64,000 nt of DNA from Sphingomonas sp. TDK1 (GTDB lineage: Bacteria; Pseudomonadota; Alphaproteobacteria; Sphingomonadales; Sphingomonadaceae). The first letter of the stretch is position 1, and the number at the start of each line of letters is the position of its first letter. The notes beneath the pieces were generated by a model. It did no database searches. It saw only the letters and a list, made by a program, of their open reading frames with translations, and was not told the origin of the DNA. Both the position numbers and the translations under genes were made by a program. Positions 1 to 8,499 of the stretch are shown here, piece by piece. The stretch is from the NCBI RefSeq assembly GCF_001650735.1, contig NZ_LXVY01000001.1:212772-276771 (forward strand), written 5' to 3'.

Positions 1-871
1 TCTGCTGTTCAGCCTCGCGCTCACCTCGCTGCTGACCGGCGTCACCGAGCCGATCGAATACAGCTTCATGTTCCTCGCCCCCGCGCTCTACGTCGTCCAT
101 GCGGTACTGACCGGCGTGGCGATGGTGGTGATGGACCTGCTGGGCGTGAAGCTCGGCTTCGGCTTCTCCGCAGGCCTGTTCGACTATATCCTGAATTTCG
201 GCAAGGCGACCAAGCCGCTGCTGCTGATCCCGGTCGGGCTGGTCTATTTCGCGCTCTATTACGGCATCTTCAGCTGGGCGATCCGCCGCTTCGACCTGAA
301 GACCCCGGGCCGCGAAGCCGAGGCGCCCACGACGACGGAAGCTGCCGGCACCGCGACGGCGGGTTCGCGCGGCGAGGCGTTCGCTCGCGCGTTGGGCGGC
401 CCAGCAAACCTGGTCGAGATCGGCGCCTGCACCACCCGCTTGCGCTTGATCGTCGCCGACCAGAGCAGGGTAGACGATGCAGCGCTCAAGGCGCTTGGCG
501 CGCACGGCATCCTGCGCCCTTCGGAGCGCGCGCTGCAGGTGGTGCTCGGCCCCATCGCCGATGTCGTGGCGGTAGAGATCCGCGACGCGACTGCGCGCGG
601 CGGCGTTGCGGCGCCTGCGGCTCCCGTGACCGCCCAGGCGCCCGAAGCGCCCGTGGCGCTCCAACCTGCGGCGCTGGCAGCACTGGGCGGCGCGGCGAAC
701 ATCCGCTCGGTCAGCGCGCATGACCATCGCCTGCGCGTGGAGATTGCGGACGCCGCGCGTGTGGACGACAGCGCGCTGGTCGCACTCGGCCTTCGCGGGG
801 TTGCCCGCCCCTCGGCCGCGGTGCTGCACCTGCTCGGCGACGATACCGCGCTCGAAAAGCTCCGCCGCTGA
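1..871 (+). CDS. nagE: PTS N-acetylglucosamine/glucose-type permease, EIIC-EIIB, 3' part
   Basis: The 5' end is outside the window and translation is open from position 2. The first residues read TGVTEPIEYSFMFLAP, the hallmark of the EIIC membrane domain of the glucose/GlcNAc PTS family, followed by three hydrophobic segments to about position 290. A linker leads to an EIIB domain whose phosphorylated cysteine is visible in GACTTRLRL (Cys codon 428-430). A second, diverged EIIB-like copy follows (about 660-868), in which the aligned cysteine is His (codon 719-721, SAHDHRLRV). The protein would import and phosphorylate GlcNAc at the inner membrane. The neighbouring hexosaminidase and glycosylasparaginase genes, which release GlcNAc, favour GlcNAc over glucose. 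Substrate is inferred from context; family assignment is firm. Confidence 0.85.
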   Translation, partial: LLFSLALTSLLTGVTEPIEYSFMFLAPALYVVHAVLTGVAMVVMDLLGVKLGFGFSAGLFDYILNFGKATKPLLLIPVGLVYFALYYGIFSWAIRRFDLKTPGREAEAPTTTEAAGTATAGSRGEAFARALGGPANLVEIGACTTRLRLIVADQSRVDDAALKALGAHGILRPSERALQVVLGPIADVVAVEIRDATARGGVAAPAAPVTAQAPEAPVALQPAALAALGGAANIRSVSAHDHRLRVEIADAARVDDSALVALGLRGVARPSAAVLHLLGDDTALEKLRR

Positions 872-884
872 CGATTCCGGCGCA

Positions 885-897
885 GCCCCGAAGGGGC
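885..897. terminator. small hairpin between convergent genes
   Basis: GCCCC-GAA-GGGGC forms a 5-bp stem with a three-base loop in the 32-base gap between the convergent nagE and the next gene. There is no clear T-run on either side, so a role in bidirectional termination is only a guess from location. Confidence 0.25.
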
Positions 898-903
898 CCG
901 CGC

Positions 904-1302
904 TCAAGCGTTACCCGCGTTCGTCCCTTCCTCGGCTGGCCCCGAAGCGTCGTCGCCAAGCAGCCAGTCGAGGGCGCTATCCGCATCGTCGAAGACGCGG
1001 AGGTACGGCTGCGTCATCACCCGCAAGACCTGCATCCGCTGCAGGGCGCTGGCCGTGACGACGGCGATGCGCGAGGCCTTGGGAAAGTCCCGGAAATTGT
1101 GCGCGAAGGATTCGAGCGTGTCGCGCGGCTGCACGGCGCTCCGGCGCATGTCCATGCGTAGCAGGTACCCTGGCTTTAGCCCTTCGGCGAGAAACTGTCG
1201 CAGGCATTGCTGGGCATATTCCGGAACTTGATCGGGCAGGAAGATGCTGTGCCAGGCGATGTCGAGGAGGCTGCGCTCGGGCTGGAAGCGGATCGTGTAC
1301 AT
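904..1302 (-). CDS. STAS/SpoIIAA-like hypothetical protein
   Basis: A cytoplasmic protein of 132 aa with no signal peptide or membrane segment. The alternation of predicted strands and helices (RIAVVTASALQRMQVLRVM, then a DDADSALDWL tail) resembles the small SpoIIAA/STAS-like domain proteins common in alphaproteobacteria, which are mostly uncharacterised. I chose the ATG at 1302 (MYTIRF); a GTG at 1308 is also in frame. A TATAAT hexamer at 1312-1317 on this strand sits only about ten bases before the ATG, so the message may be almost leaderless. It is convergent with nagE and unrelated to it in sequence. Function unknown. Confidence 0.6.
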   Translation of the reverse strand: MYTIRFQPERSLLDIAWHSIFLPDQVPEYAQQCLRQFLAEGLKPGYLLRMDMRRSAVQPRDTLESFAHNFRDFPKASRIAVVTASALQRMQVLRVMTQPYLRVFDDADSALDWLLGDDASGPAEEGTNAGNA

Positions 1303-1374
1303 CGCCACCCATTATAAAGCGGGCGCCTTTGCAAAGGCTTAATTGCCGCAAGAGGAGCCGGGACGGGATCCGCC

Positions 1375-2151
1375 TTACGCTGTGCAACTTGCCTTGGCGG
1401 CGGCACGAGCCTCGGCGAGCGCCTTGAGGATGCGTATCGTCTGATGCTCGGCCTGCGCCTTCAGGTGCCGGGGCGCGGTCATCCAGCGATCGGGGTGATA
1501 TTGCTTCAGTAGGGTGCGCCCCTGCGCCTCGAACTGGGCCCTGGTTGCGTCGGGCGCTACTTCCAGCACGGTCCACCAGGCATCCTCGACTGTCGGCGGC
1601 GGCGGCGGGGGAGGCCCTGCCGCCGCGTTCTCGGAGGCACGGCGGCGGGCCTCGTGCCACGCCAGCCGCGCCTTCCGCTCACCGTCCAGGCGCAGGCGGT
1701 CTGCGGCGAACAACGAGGACACCGCGATCGCGACCGTGCCGCCGCCGATAAACAGCAGCGAGGCGAATTCCAGGCTTTGCCAGGGAAGCGCGGCGAGGCC
1801 GTGGGCCTTCATCTCGCCGAAGATCGCGGCGCAGAAGATGCGGATTGCGACATAGGCGGCGCTGAGCGCCATCACCCACCGCGCCGTATAGCCGATCGCG
1901 TTCAGCATCGCCTGCTTCAGCCCCGATGCGAGCGGGCGCCGAAGACAGAGTAGCAGCGCCAGGCCCAGCGCCCCGATACAGCCTGGCACGGCCCAGTGCT
2001 TGCCCAGGTTGTAGGTAGCAGCCGTCGCGCCCAGCCAGCCCACCCCCCACCAGAGGAAAAGGCCCCAAAGCGCGTTACCGGTTGCAAAATCATGCGCACG
2101 GAAGGCGCGCCCGACGCGCTCGCCGACCAGCCATCCGATCAATCGATTCAT
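1375..2151 (-). CDS. membrane-anchored J-domain protein
   Basis: A 258-aa protein. The N-terminal two thirds contain several hydrophobic segments (for example ALWGLFLWWGVGWLG and a long ALGLALLLCL stretch). A proline run follows (GPPPPPPPTVED), then a C-terminal J-like domain with the HPD signature in LLKQYHPDRW. J domains stimulate the ATPase of Hsp70 (DnaK); here the domain would face the cytoplasm from the membrane. The start at 2151 (MNRLIGWL) has an AAGGGGG ribosome site; an in-frame start at 2193 lacks one. Client and partner are unknown. It is co-directional with, but separate from, the beta-galactosidase gene upstream. Confidence 0.7.
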   Translation of the reverse strand: MNRLIGWLVGERVGRAFRAHDFATGNALWGLFLWWGVGWLGATAATYNLGKHWAVPGCIGALGLALLLCLRRPLASGLKQAMLNAIGYTARWVMALSAAYVAIRIFCAAIFGEMKAHGLAALPWQSLEFASLLFIGGGTVAIAVSSLFAADRLRLDGERKARLAWHEARRRASENAAAGPPPPPPPTVEDAWWTVLEVAPDATRAQFEAQGRTLLKQYHPDRWMTAPRHLKAQAEHQTIRILKALAEARAAAKASCTA

Positions 2152-2268
2152 GGCGCCCCCTTGGTGCCGAAGCCCTAAGGTTAGCGGTACCAACCAGCCA
2201 TGAACGGACTTGGTTAACGTGGTGGAGGGGTATCGGATCGCCCGGCCGAGCGCCCCTCCCCGATCAGC

Positions 2269-5154
2269 TCAGCGCGGCGTCAAGGTAACCTTACCGAGCA
2301 AGCCGGACGGCGCGTTCGCGACTGCCTGGACGATCAGCTCGATTGTCCGCTGGCCGGCCCCGGCGGGAAACTTCGCGTCCAAGGCGGCGGGCGCAGCGTC
2401 GGTCTTCTCGGCGACTTTCTTGCCGTCGATCCACAATTCGGCTCGGCCGCCGATGCTGGCGAAGCGCAGGGTTCCGCCTTCGGCAGCGACGCGCTTCCAT
2501 GGCGTCACCCGATTGGCATAGACGCGCCAACCCGCCTGGGGTTCGGCAGGCGTCGGTACGGCGCTGCGCAGGCTGGACCAGCTATTATTGTCCGGCACGA
2601 GTCCGGGCGTCGGCTTCGCCGCCGTGGATGGCGAACGGCGCCAGTCCCCCAGCACCATCAGCGGCGGGGTGACGCCGATCTGCGGGCGCGGCGTGATATC
2701 GGCGCGGTCGATGGTCAGCAGTGCGGGTTTCAACCCCTCGGCGGTCGCTCGAACGGTGATCTTGCCGCGGCCGGTGCCCGCCTGCACCAGGATCTGGGCG
2801 AGGCCGTTGAACAGCGAGCGGGCATTGCCCTTCTCCGGCTCATGGCTGTTCGGGTCACCATTGCCCACGCCGAGGATCGCCGCGCCCTCGACCGTGAAGT
2901 TGGCCATCAGGTTCGCCGTCGGCACGTGCCGCCCCTTCGCGTCCACCGCGTCGATGGTGATCGGCTGCACGTCCTCGTCGTCGCCCGCCATCACCGTGCG
3001 CGCCGGGGTGAGCCGCAGCGCGACCGGCTTGCCGACCGTCTCATGCACCATGCGCGCGACGACCTTGCCCCCGCGCATCGCCTGCGCCTCGAGCCGGCCG
3101 GGCGCATAGGGCACCTGCCATTCATTGCCCTGCAGCCGATCGACCTTTTGCGTGCCGATCGTCTTGCCGTTGAGCAGCAGCGTCACGCTCTCGGCATTGG
3201 AGGCGACGAACACCTTGATATTCTGCCCTTCCTTTCCCGGCCAGGTCCAGTGCGGGACGAGCCACACTACCGGCGCATCGTCGATCCAGGCGGCACTGTG
3301 GATACCGAACGCGGTCTTGGGGAAGCCGCACAGATCCATGATGCCGAAGAAGCTGGCGATGGTCGGCCAGTCATAGGGCGTCGGCTCGCCGTGATAATCG
3401 AATCCGGTCCACACGAACCCACCCGCGATGAAGGGCTTGGCGGCAATCAACTGCCACGCCCTGCGATGGGTATTGCCCCAGGCAGCAGCCTCGTCATCAT
3501 AGGAGGTGATGACGTGCTTGGCCGGATCGCTCGCAAAGGCGCCCCGCGTCTCGAAGGCGCTGGTATCCTCGGAGCTGGTGCTGGGCCGGCCCGGGTTCAG
3601 CCGGTGCCACTTCTCATATTCGTCCTGGTAATAGTTGAACCCCATCACGTCGACGACCGAGGACACGTTCGACGGATTGTAGAAGGAGCCGTTCATCGCC
3701 GAGGTGACCGGCCGGCTGTCGTCGAGCTTGCGCACGGCGGCTTCCATGCGGCGGACCATCTCGACGCCCGCTTCGGTGCCCTGCATCGGTTCTTCATTGA
3801 ACACCGACCAGAGGATCACGCTCGGATGGTTGCGGTCGCGCCGCACCATCCAGCTGAGCTGGGCAAGATAGTCGGGCGCGGGATTGAAGTGGCGGTTCTC
3901 GTCCATGACGAGGAAGCCCATCCGGTCGCACCAGTCGAGCAGCTCCGCGGTCGGCGCATTGTGCGACATGCGGATGGCATTGCAGCCCATCGCCTTCAAC
4001 CGCTCCAGCCGCCAGCCAAGCAGCGCGTCATATTGCGCGACGCCGACCCCTGCATGGTCCTGGTGGATGCACACGCCCTTGAGCTTGACGTGCTGATCGT
4101 TGACGAACAGGCCCTGATCGGCATCGAATCGGATCGTGCGGAAGCCGATCGCGGTGCGGCGCTCGTCGATCAGCTTGCCATCGCGCAGCAGGCGACTGTG
4201 GATGGTGTACAGCGTCGGCGTGTCCACCGACCAGAGCCTGGGGCTGCCCAACGACAGCGTCAGTGCAAGCTCGGCCCGGTCCAGCACCGGGACGCTGCCG
4301 GCGGTGGTGCCGGACGCCACGCGCTTGCCGCTGGGATCCAGCAGTTCCACCTCAAGCGCCACCGCCACGGGCACGCGCTCGATATTTCCCGCGGTGACGG
4401 TGACCGGCACGTTCCAGCCCGTGTCCGTCTTGCGGGGATCGCAATGCACACCGTCGGTGATGATCGAGACCGGCGCGCGGCGCACGAGCCAGGCATGGCG
4501 ATAAAGCCCCGCCCCTTCATACCACCAGCCTTCCATCGCCTCGGCATCGACGCGAATCGCAATGACATTGTCTTCATCGCCGAACCGCGCGAACGGCGTC
4601 ATGTCGACGATGATGCTGGCATAGCCGGACCAGCTGTGCGCGACGATGCTGCCATTCACCCACACCGTCGCATTCGTGGCGACGCCGTCGAGGTGCACCT
4701 CGATCGTCTTGCCGTGATCGGCGGGATCGAGCGTCAGGCGTCGACGGTACCAGCCGATGCCGCGCTTGCGATAGCCTTGCGAGACATTGGCGGTCTTCTC
4801 GAACGGCTGGAACGACGCCCAGTCATGCGGCAAGCGCACTTCCATCCAATCGCTATCGTCATAGGCGGGTGCGGCGGCGCCGCGTGCGGCTCCAGCCTTC
4901 ACGCTGCCATAGGTTTCGTCATGGTCCCGCGGCGCGGGCGGGACCACATCGCCCTCATGGAAGCGCCAGCCATGCTCGATGCGGGTCCGCGTGGGATCGC
5001 CGTCCGGCAGGCGCGGCATCAGCAGCGTCTTCGGCGCGGGCATGGGCAGGCCATCGCCCTCTACGATTCGCGCCGCCGCCTCGGCCTCGGGCATCCCAAG
5101 CGAGGCAAGCACCCCCAACCCCGCGCTGCCGAGCAGCAACTGGCGACGATCCAT
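2269..5154 (-). CDS. GH2 beta-galactosidase, Tat-exported
   Basis: A 961-aa glycoside hydrolase family 2 protein. The N-terminus MDRRQLLLGSAGLGVLASLG is a twin-arginine signal ending near EAEAAA, so the enzyme should act in the periplasm. The GH2 sugar-binding fold is visible in VDMTPFARFGDEDN and YEGAGLYRHAWL. The acid/base glutamate lies in WSVFNEEP (first Glu, about residue 454), and a plausible nucleophile lies in STSSEDTSAF. GGFVWTGFDYHGEP is typical of beta-galactosidases of this branch, and DUF4982/Ig-like domains follow. Start 5154 has a GGGGGAG ribosome site; the longer frame from 5226 has none. It sits just downstream of the GntR regulator and probably removes galactose from glycan antennae. 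The specificity is an inference. Confidence 0.85.
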   Translation of the reverse strand: MDRRQLLLGSAGLGVLASLGMPEAEAAARIVEGDGLPMPAPKTLLMPRLPDGDPTRTRIEHGWRFHEGDVVPPAPRDHDETYGSVKAGAARGAAAPAYDDSDWMEVRLPHDWASFQPFEKTANVSQGYRKRGIGWYRRRLTLDPADHGKTIEVHLDGVATNATVWVNGSIVAHSWSGYASIIVDMTPFARFGDEDNVIAIRVDAEAMEGWWYEGAGLYRHAWLVRRAPVSIITDGVHCDPRKTDTGWNVPVTVTAGNIERVPVAVALEVELLDPSGKRVASGTTAGSVPVLDRAELALTLSLGSPRLWSVDTPTLYTIHSRLLRDGKLIDERRTAIGFRTIRFDADQGLFVNDQHVKLKGVCIHQDHAGVGVAQYDALLGWRLERLKAMGCNAIRMSHNAPTAELLDWCDRMGFLVMDENRHFNPAPDYLAQLSWMVRRDRNHPSVILWSVFNEEPMQGTEAGVEMVRRMEAAVRKLDDSRPVTSAMNGSFYNPSNVSSVVDVMGFNYYQDEYEKWHRLNPGRPSTSSEDTSAFETRGAFASDPAKHVITSYDDEAAAWGNTHRRAWQLIAAKPFIAGGFVWTGFDYHGEPTPYDWPTIASFFGIMDLCGFPKTAFGIHSAAWIDDAPVVWLVPHWTWPGKEGQNIKVFVASNAESVTLLLNGKTIGTQKVDRLQGNEWQVPYAPGRLEAQAMRGGKVVARMVHETVGKPVALRLTPARTVMAGDDEDVQPITIDAVDAKGRHVPTANLMANFTVEGAAILGVGNGDPNSHEPEKGNARSLFNGLAQILVQAGTGRGKITVRATAEGLKPALLTIDRADITPRPQIGVTPPLMVLGDWRRSPSTAAKPTPGLVPDNNSWSSLRSAVPTPAEPQAGWRVYANRVTPWKRVAAEGGTLRFASIGGRAELWIDGKKVAEKTDAAPAALDAKFPAGAGQRTIELIVQAVANAPSGLLGKVTLTPR

Positions 5155-5188
5155 CAACAACACTCCCCCCAACGCAAAACAGACCGGC

Positions 5189-5926
5189 TCAGACGTCGCT
5201 GAGTTCCGCCACGAAATCATAGGCATCGCCCCGATAGTAGGAACGCGTCACCTCAGCCGGACGCCCGTCGCGCAGGAAGGCGCGACGCTCGATCAGCAGG
5301 CCGGCATGGCCGGGATCGACACCAAGCATCTTTGCGTGCTCGCCCAGGAACGGCACCGCGCGCAGCCGCTGAAGCGCGCGCACCGGCCGGTTCCCGGCAG
5401 CTTCGAGTGCGGTGTATAGCGAGTCCCCCACCGCATCGACGGAGGGCAGGCAATAGCCGGCGATGGTCGAGAACTCGAGCGCCATCGGCTCGCCATCGGC
5501 AAAGCGGATACGCGAGAAGCGCAGGACGCCCGCGCCCGGCGACAGGCCCAGCGCCATTGCCTCTTCCGGCGTTACCTGACCGACGGAGCGCGCGATCCAG
5601 CTGCTGCTTGCGGCGCGGCCGCGGGCAGCCATGTCTTCGGTGAACGAGGAGAGCTTGGAGAAGCTCTTTTCGACACGCTCGGCAACGAAGGTGCCGGCGC
5701 CGCGGCGGCGCGTGAGCAGCCCTTCCTCGACCAGGCCGCCGATCGCCTTGCGCACGGTGATACGCGACACGTCATATTCCACGGCGAGGTCGCGCTCCGG
5801 CGGAATCGCATCACCCTGGCTCAATAGCTTGCCGCTGATCGCCTCTCGGATCAGTTGCTGCAGCTGCAGATACAGCGGCGACGGATTGCCTTCGCGAAAC
5901 CGGCCTATCTGATCCGAAAACGTCAT
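5189..5926 (-). CDS. GntR family (HutC/UTRA) regulator of the glycan locus
   Basis: A 245-aa regulator. Residues 15-85 form a GntR winged helix (LYLQLQQLIREAISGKL, then PPERDLAVEYDVSRITVRKAI and LTRRRGAGTFV). The C-terminal half is a UTRA effector domain (GAGVLRFSRIRFADGEPMALE). The same architecture is found in the GlcNAc-responsive regulators NagR/NagQ/YvoA, whose ligands are amino-sugar phosphates. The start at 5926 follows GGGGGAGGACAG. The gene is divergent from the glycosidase operon and co-directional with the beta-galactosidase, with a perfect TTGGTA/TACCAA palindrome in between. It most likely represses the locus until GlcNAc-6-phosphate or glucosamine-6-phosphate accumulates. The ligand is inferred, not seen. 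Confidence 0.85.
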   Translation of the reverse strand: MTFSDQIGRFREGNPSPLYLQLQQLIREAISGKLLSQGDAIPPERDLAVEYDVSRITVRKAIGGLVEEGLLTRRRGAGTFVAERVEKSFSKLSSFTEDMAARGRAASSSWIARSVGQVTPEEAMALGLSPGAGVLRFSRIRFADGEPMALEFSTIAGYCLPSVDAVGDSLYTALEAAGNRPVRALQRLRAVPFLGEHAKMLGVDPGHAGLLIERRAFLRDGRPAEVTRSYYRGDAYDFVAELSDV

Positions 5927-6021
5927 CTGTCCTCCCCCTTGCCTGACACCGTTGCCCGACCGGACCACAGTGCCTACAGCAGGTTTCCCGCAGAACGAAC
6001 CCGCGTTCCTACGGACTTACA

Positions 6022-6039
6022 TTGGTACGATGATACCAA
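6022..6039. promoter_or_regulatory. candidate GntR operator upstream of glycosidase operon
   Basis: TTGGTA-CGATGA-TACCAA has perfect 6-base arms and lies in the 251-base region between the divergent GntR gene and the GH20 gene. Related GGTA/TACC palindromes occur at 21612-21631 and 21663-21680. As I recall, amino-sugar GntR regulators (NagQ type) recognise TGGTAT-ATACCA-like sites, so this is a reasonable operator. The spacer lengths differ among the three sites, which weakens the case. Confidence 0.5.
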
Positions 6040-6177
6040 CAGCCGCAAAGGTCTAGGTCAAGAGGCTAAATGCAAAGAACTTTGTCCGTTCGCGCAAGCC
6101 TATTGTCCGATAGGATCTAAATTGGTTACACCCTTGCTTCGGCCCCGCTCGGCGGCCGCACGAGAGGGGAGTATCGG

Positions 6178-8499
6178 ATGGGCGCGTTTTTGAAGCAGGC
6201 AAGGTATTCGGGCTGGATGGCCCTCTTGCTGTCCTCCACCGCGATTGCCCAGACCGTGCCGCCGCTAACCCCCCTTCCCGCCAGCGTCACCATGGGCAAG
6301 GGCAGCTTCACGGTGAGCAACGGCACCGCCATTTCCGTGCCGGCGGGCGACAACGCCGCCGCTGCCGCCTCCCGCCTACTGGCGGCGCATGTGAAGACGG
6401 AACGCGGCCTCACCCTTGGCACCGCCGGCTCCAACGGCTCGATTCGGTTCGAACGCGATCCGGCGATCAAGGGCGACGAAGCCTATCGCATGACCGTCGA
6501 CGCCAAGGGCGTGCGCATCGCCGCCTCGGGCGATCGCGGGCTGCTGTACGGCGCGATGACGCTCGCGCAGTTGCTCAGCCCCGATCACGGTTTCGGCAAG
6601 CCAGTGAAGCTGCCCGCCCTGGACGTGGAAGACGCGCCCCGCTTCGGCTGGCGCGGGCTGATGCTCGACGTCGCCCGTCACTTCCAGCCGATCGAATTCG
6701 TGTACGGCGTGGTCGACCAGATGGCGTCCGTGAAGCTCAACACGCTCCACCTGCATCTCACCGACGATCAAGGGTGGCGCTTTGAGGTGAAGCGCTATCC
6801 CAAGCTCACCGAAATCGGCGGCTGGCGCACCCCGCCGAGCACGGGCGGCGCGCCCGGCCCCAAGGTCGGCGGCTTCTACACGCAGGAGCAGCTGAAAGCC
6901 CTGGTCGCCTATGCCGCCGAGCGCGGCGTGACAATCGTCCCCGAAATCGATTTGCCCGGCCACGCCCAGGCGCTGGTCGCCGCCTACCCGGAACTCGGCA
7001 TCTTCGGCGACCATACCGAAGTGTCGCACGACTGGGGCGTGAACCCCTACCTCTTCAACCCCGGCCCCAAGGGCATCGCCTTCGTCAAGCAACTGCTCGA
7101 CGAGTTGATGGCCGTGTTCCCCGGCACCTATGTCCATCTCGGCGGCGACGAGGCGGTGAAGGACCAGTGGGAGCGCTCGCCGGAGGTGCAGGCGCAGATC
7201 AAGGCGCTCGGCCTCAAGGACGAGAATGCGCTGCAGAGCTGGATGATCGAGCAGTTCGGCGCCTATCTCGAACAACATGGCCGCCGCCTGATCGGCTGGG
7301 ACGAGATCCTCGAAGGCGGGCTGCCGAAATCGGCCTCGGTAATGTCGTGGCGTGGCGAGAAGGGCGCGGTGGAAGCCGCGAACCAGGGGCATGACGTGGT
7401 GCTGACCCCCGCCCCGACGCTCTATCTCGACAGCCTGCAGAGCGACCGGCGCGACGAGCCGCCGGGCCGCCTGTCGATCCAGACGCTGGCCGACGTGTAC
7501 AAGTACGAGCCGATGCCGGTCGGCATCGACGCCGCCAAGGCGAGCCATGTGCTGGGCGCGCAGGGCAACGCGTGGAGCGAGTATCTGATCACGCCGTACC
7601 AGGTGCAACACATGCTGTTCCCGCGCGCCGCGGCGATCGCGGAGATCACCTGGTCGGGCAAGGACAAGCGCGACTTCACCGGCTTCGTCACGCGCCTTCA
7701 GCCGCAGATGGCGCGCTGGCGCCGATCGGGCATGGAAGTCGCCGACAGCGCCTTTGCGGTCGACTACAAGCTCCAGGGCACCCGCGGCGATGCGCTGCGG
7801 GCGAACCAGGCCAAGGTGGCGCTGACCACCCAGACCGGCTTCGGCACGATCCGCTACACGCTCGACGGCAAGCAGCCCACGGCGAAGTCGCCGGTCTACA
7901 AGGCGCCGCTGACGCTCAAGCCCGGCACGACGATCGCCGCCGCGGCGTTCGACGCTGCGGGCGTGGCCACCGCGACGCCGCGCACCTTCGACACCAGCCG
8001 CGCCGCGCTGCTCACCCGCACCAGCTCGGACATGATCGCCTGCCCCAAGGGCGCGTTGGGCCTGCGCGTGCCGCTCAATGCCGAGGCGCAGGAGAATGCG
8101 CCGGTGTTCAACGTCAACCTGTTCGACACCTGCACGGCATACCCGGCCGCGCCGCTGGACGTCGCGACCGGCTTCACCGTCGATGTCGCCCGCACCCCGC
8201 GCAACTATGGCCTCGCGCACGACTTCAACAAGGTGCGGGCGCATTACAACGTCAGCACGTACGGCGAGCTGATCGTCCGCGCGCGCTGCATCGCCGCCGC
8301 CAAGGACCCGTCGATCAAGCCGATCGTGGTCGGCACCTTCCCGCTGCCCGATCCCGCCAAGGCGCCGCAGCAGTTCCGCTTCACCGGCACGCTGCCCAAG
8401 CTCGGCGGCGACGAGGATCTGTGCTTCCAGTTCACCTCCCCGCTCAGTGACCCGTTCTACACGGTCGAGCGCGTGGTGCTGACGGAGAACGCGAAGTGA
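6178..8499 (+). CDS. GH20 beta-N-acetylhexosaminidase
   Basis: A 773-aa secreted or periplasmic enzyme with signal ARYSGWMALLLSSTAIAQ. Residues about 30-150 form the GH20 N-terminal domain (DRGLLYGAMTLAQL). The TIM barrel follows, with RHFQPIEFVYGVVDQMASVK, HLHLTDDQGWRFEVKRYP, and the catalytic pair Asp324-Glu325 in HLGGDEAVKDQW that works by substrate-assisted catalysis. The C-terminal part has a chitobiase-type beta domain (TIRYTLDGKQPTAKSPVY). It removes terminal beta-GlcNAc or GalNAc. GAGGGGA lies about 8 bases before the ATG. It is the first gene of the operon, and its stop overlaps the next gene's GTG by 4 bases. In this context antennary GlcNAc of N-glycans is the likely target. Confidence 0.92.
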   Translation: MGAFLKQARYSGWMALLLSSTAIAQTVPPLTPLPASVTMGKGSFTVSNGTAISVPAGDNAAAAASRLLAAHVKTERGLTLGTAGSNGSIRFERDPAIKGDEAYRMTVDAKGVRIAASGDRGLLYGAMTLAQLLSPDHGFGKPVKLPALDVEDAPRFGWRGLMLDVARHFQPIEFVYGVVDQMASVKLNTLHLHLTDDQGWRFEVKRYPKLTEIGGWRTPPSTGGAPGPKVGGFYTQEQLKALVAYAAERGVTIVPEIDLPGHAQALVAAYPELGIFGDHTEVSHDWGVNPYLFNPGPKGIAFVKQLLDELMAVFPGTYVHLGGDEAVKDQWERSPEVQAQIKALGLKDENALQSWMIEQFGAYLEQHGRRLIGWDEILEGGLPKSASVMSWRGEKGAVEAANQGHDVVLTPAPTLYLDSLQSDRRDEPPGRLSIQTLADVYKYEPMPVGIDAAKASHVLGAQGNAWSEYLITPYQVQHMLFPRAAAIAEITWSGKDKRDFTGFVTRLQPQMARWRRSGMEVADSAFAVDYKLQGTRGDALRANQAKVALTTQTGFGTIRYTLDGKQPTAKSPVYKAPLTLKPGTTIAAAAFDAAGVATATPRTFDTSRAALLTRTSSDMIACPKGALGLRVPLNAEAQENAPVFNVNLFDTCTAYPAAPLDVATGFTVDVARTPRNYGLAHDFNKVRAHYNVSTYGELIVRARCIAAAKDPSIKPIVVGTFPLPDPAKAPQQFRFTGTLPKLGGDEDLCFQFTSPLSDPFYTVERVVLTENAK

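Noticed and set aside
2842..5202. A 786-codon open frame opposite the beta-galactosidase
   Set aside because: Low-complexity His/Arg/Asp-rich translation with no family motifs; the minus strand carries complete GH2 motifs.
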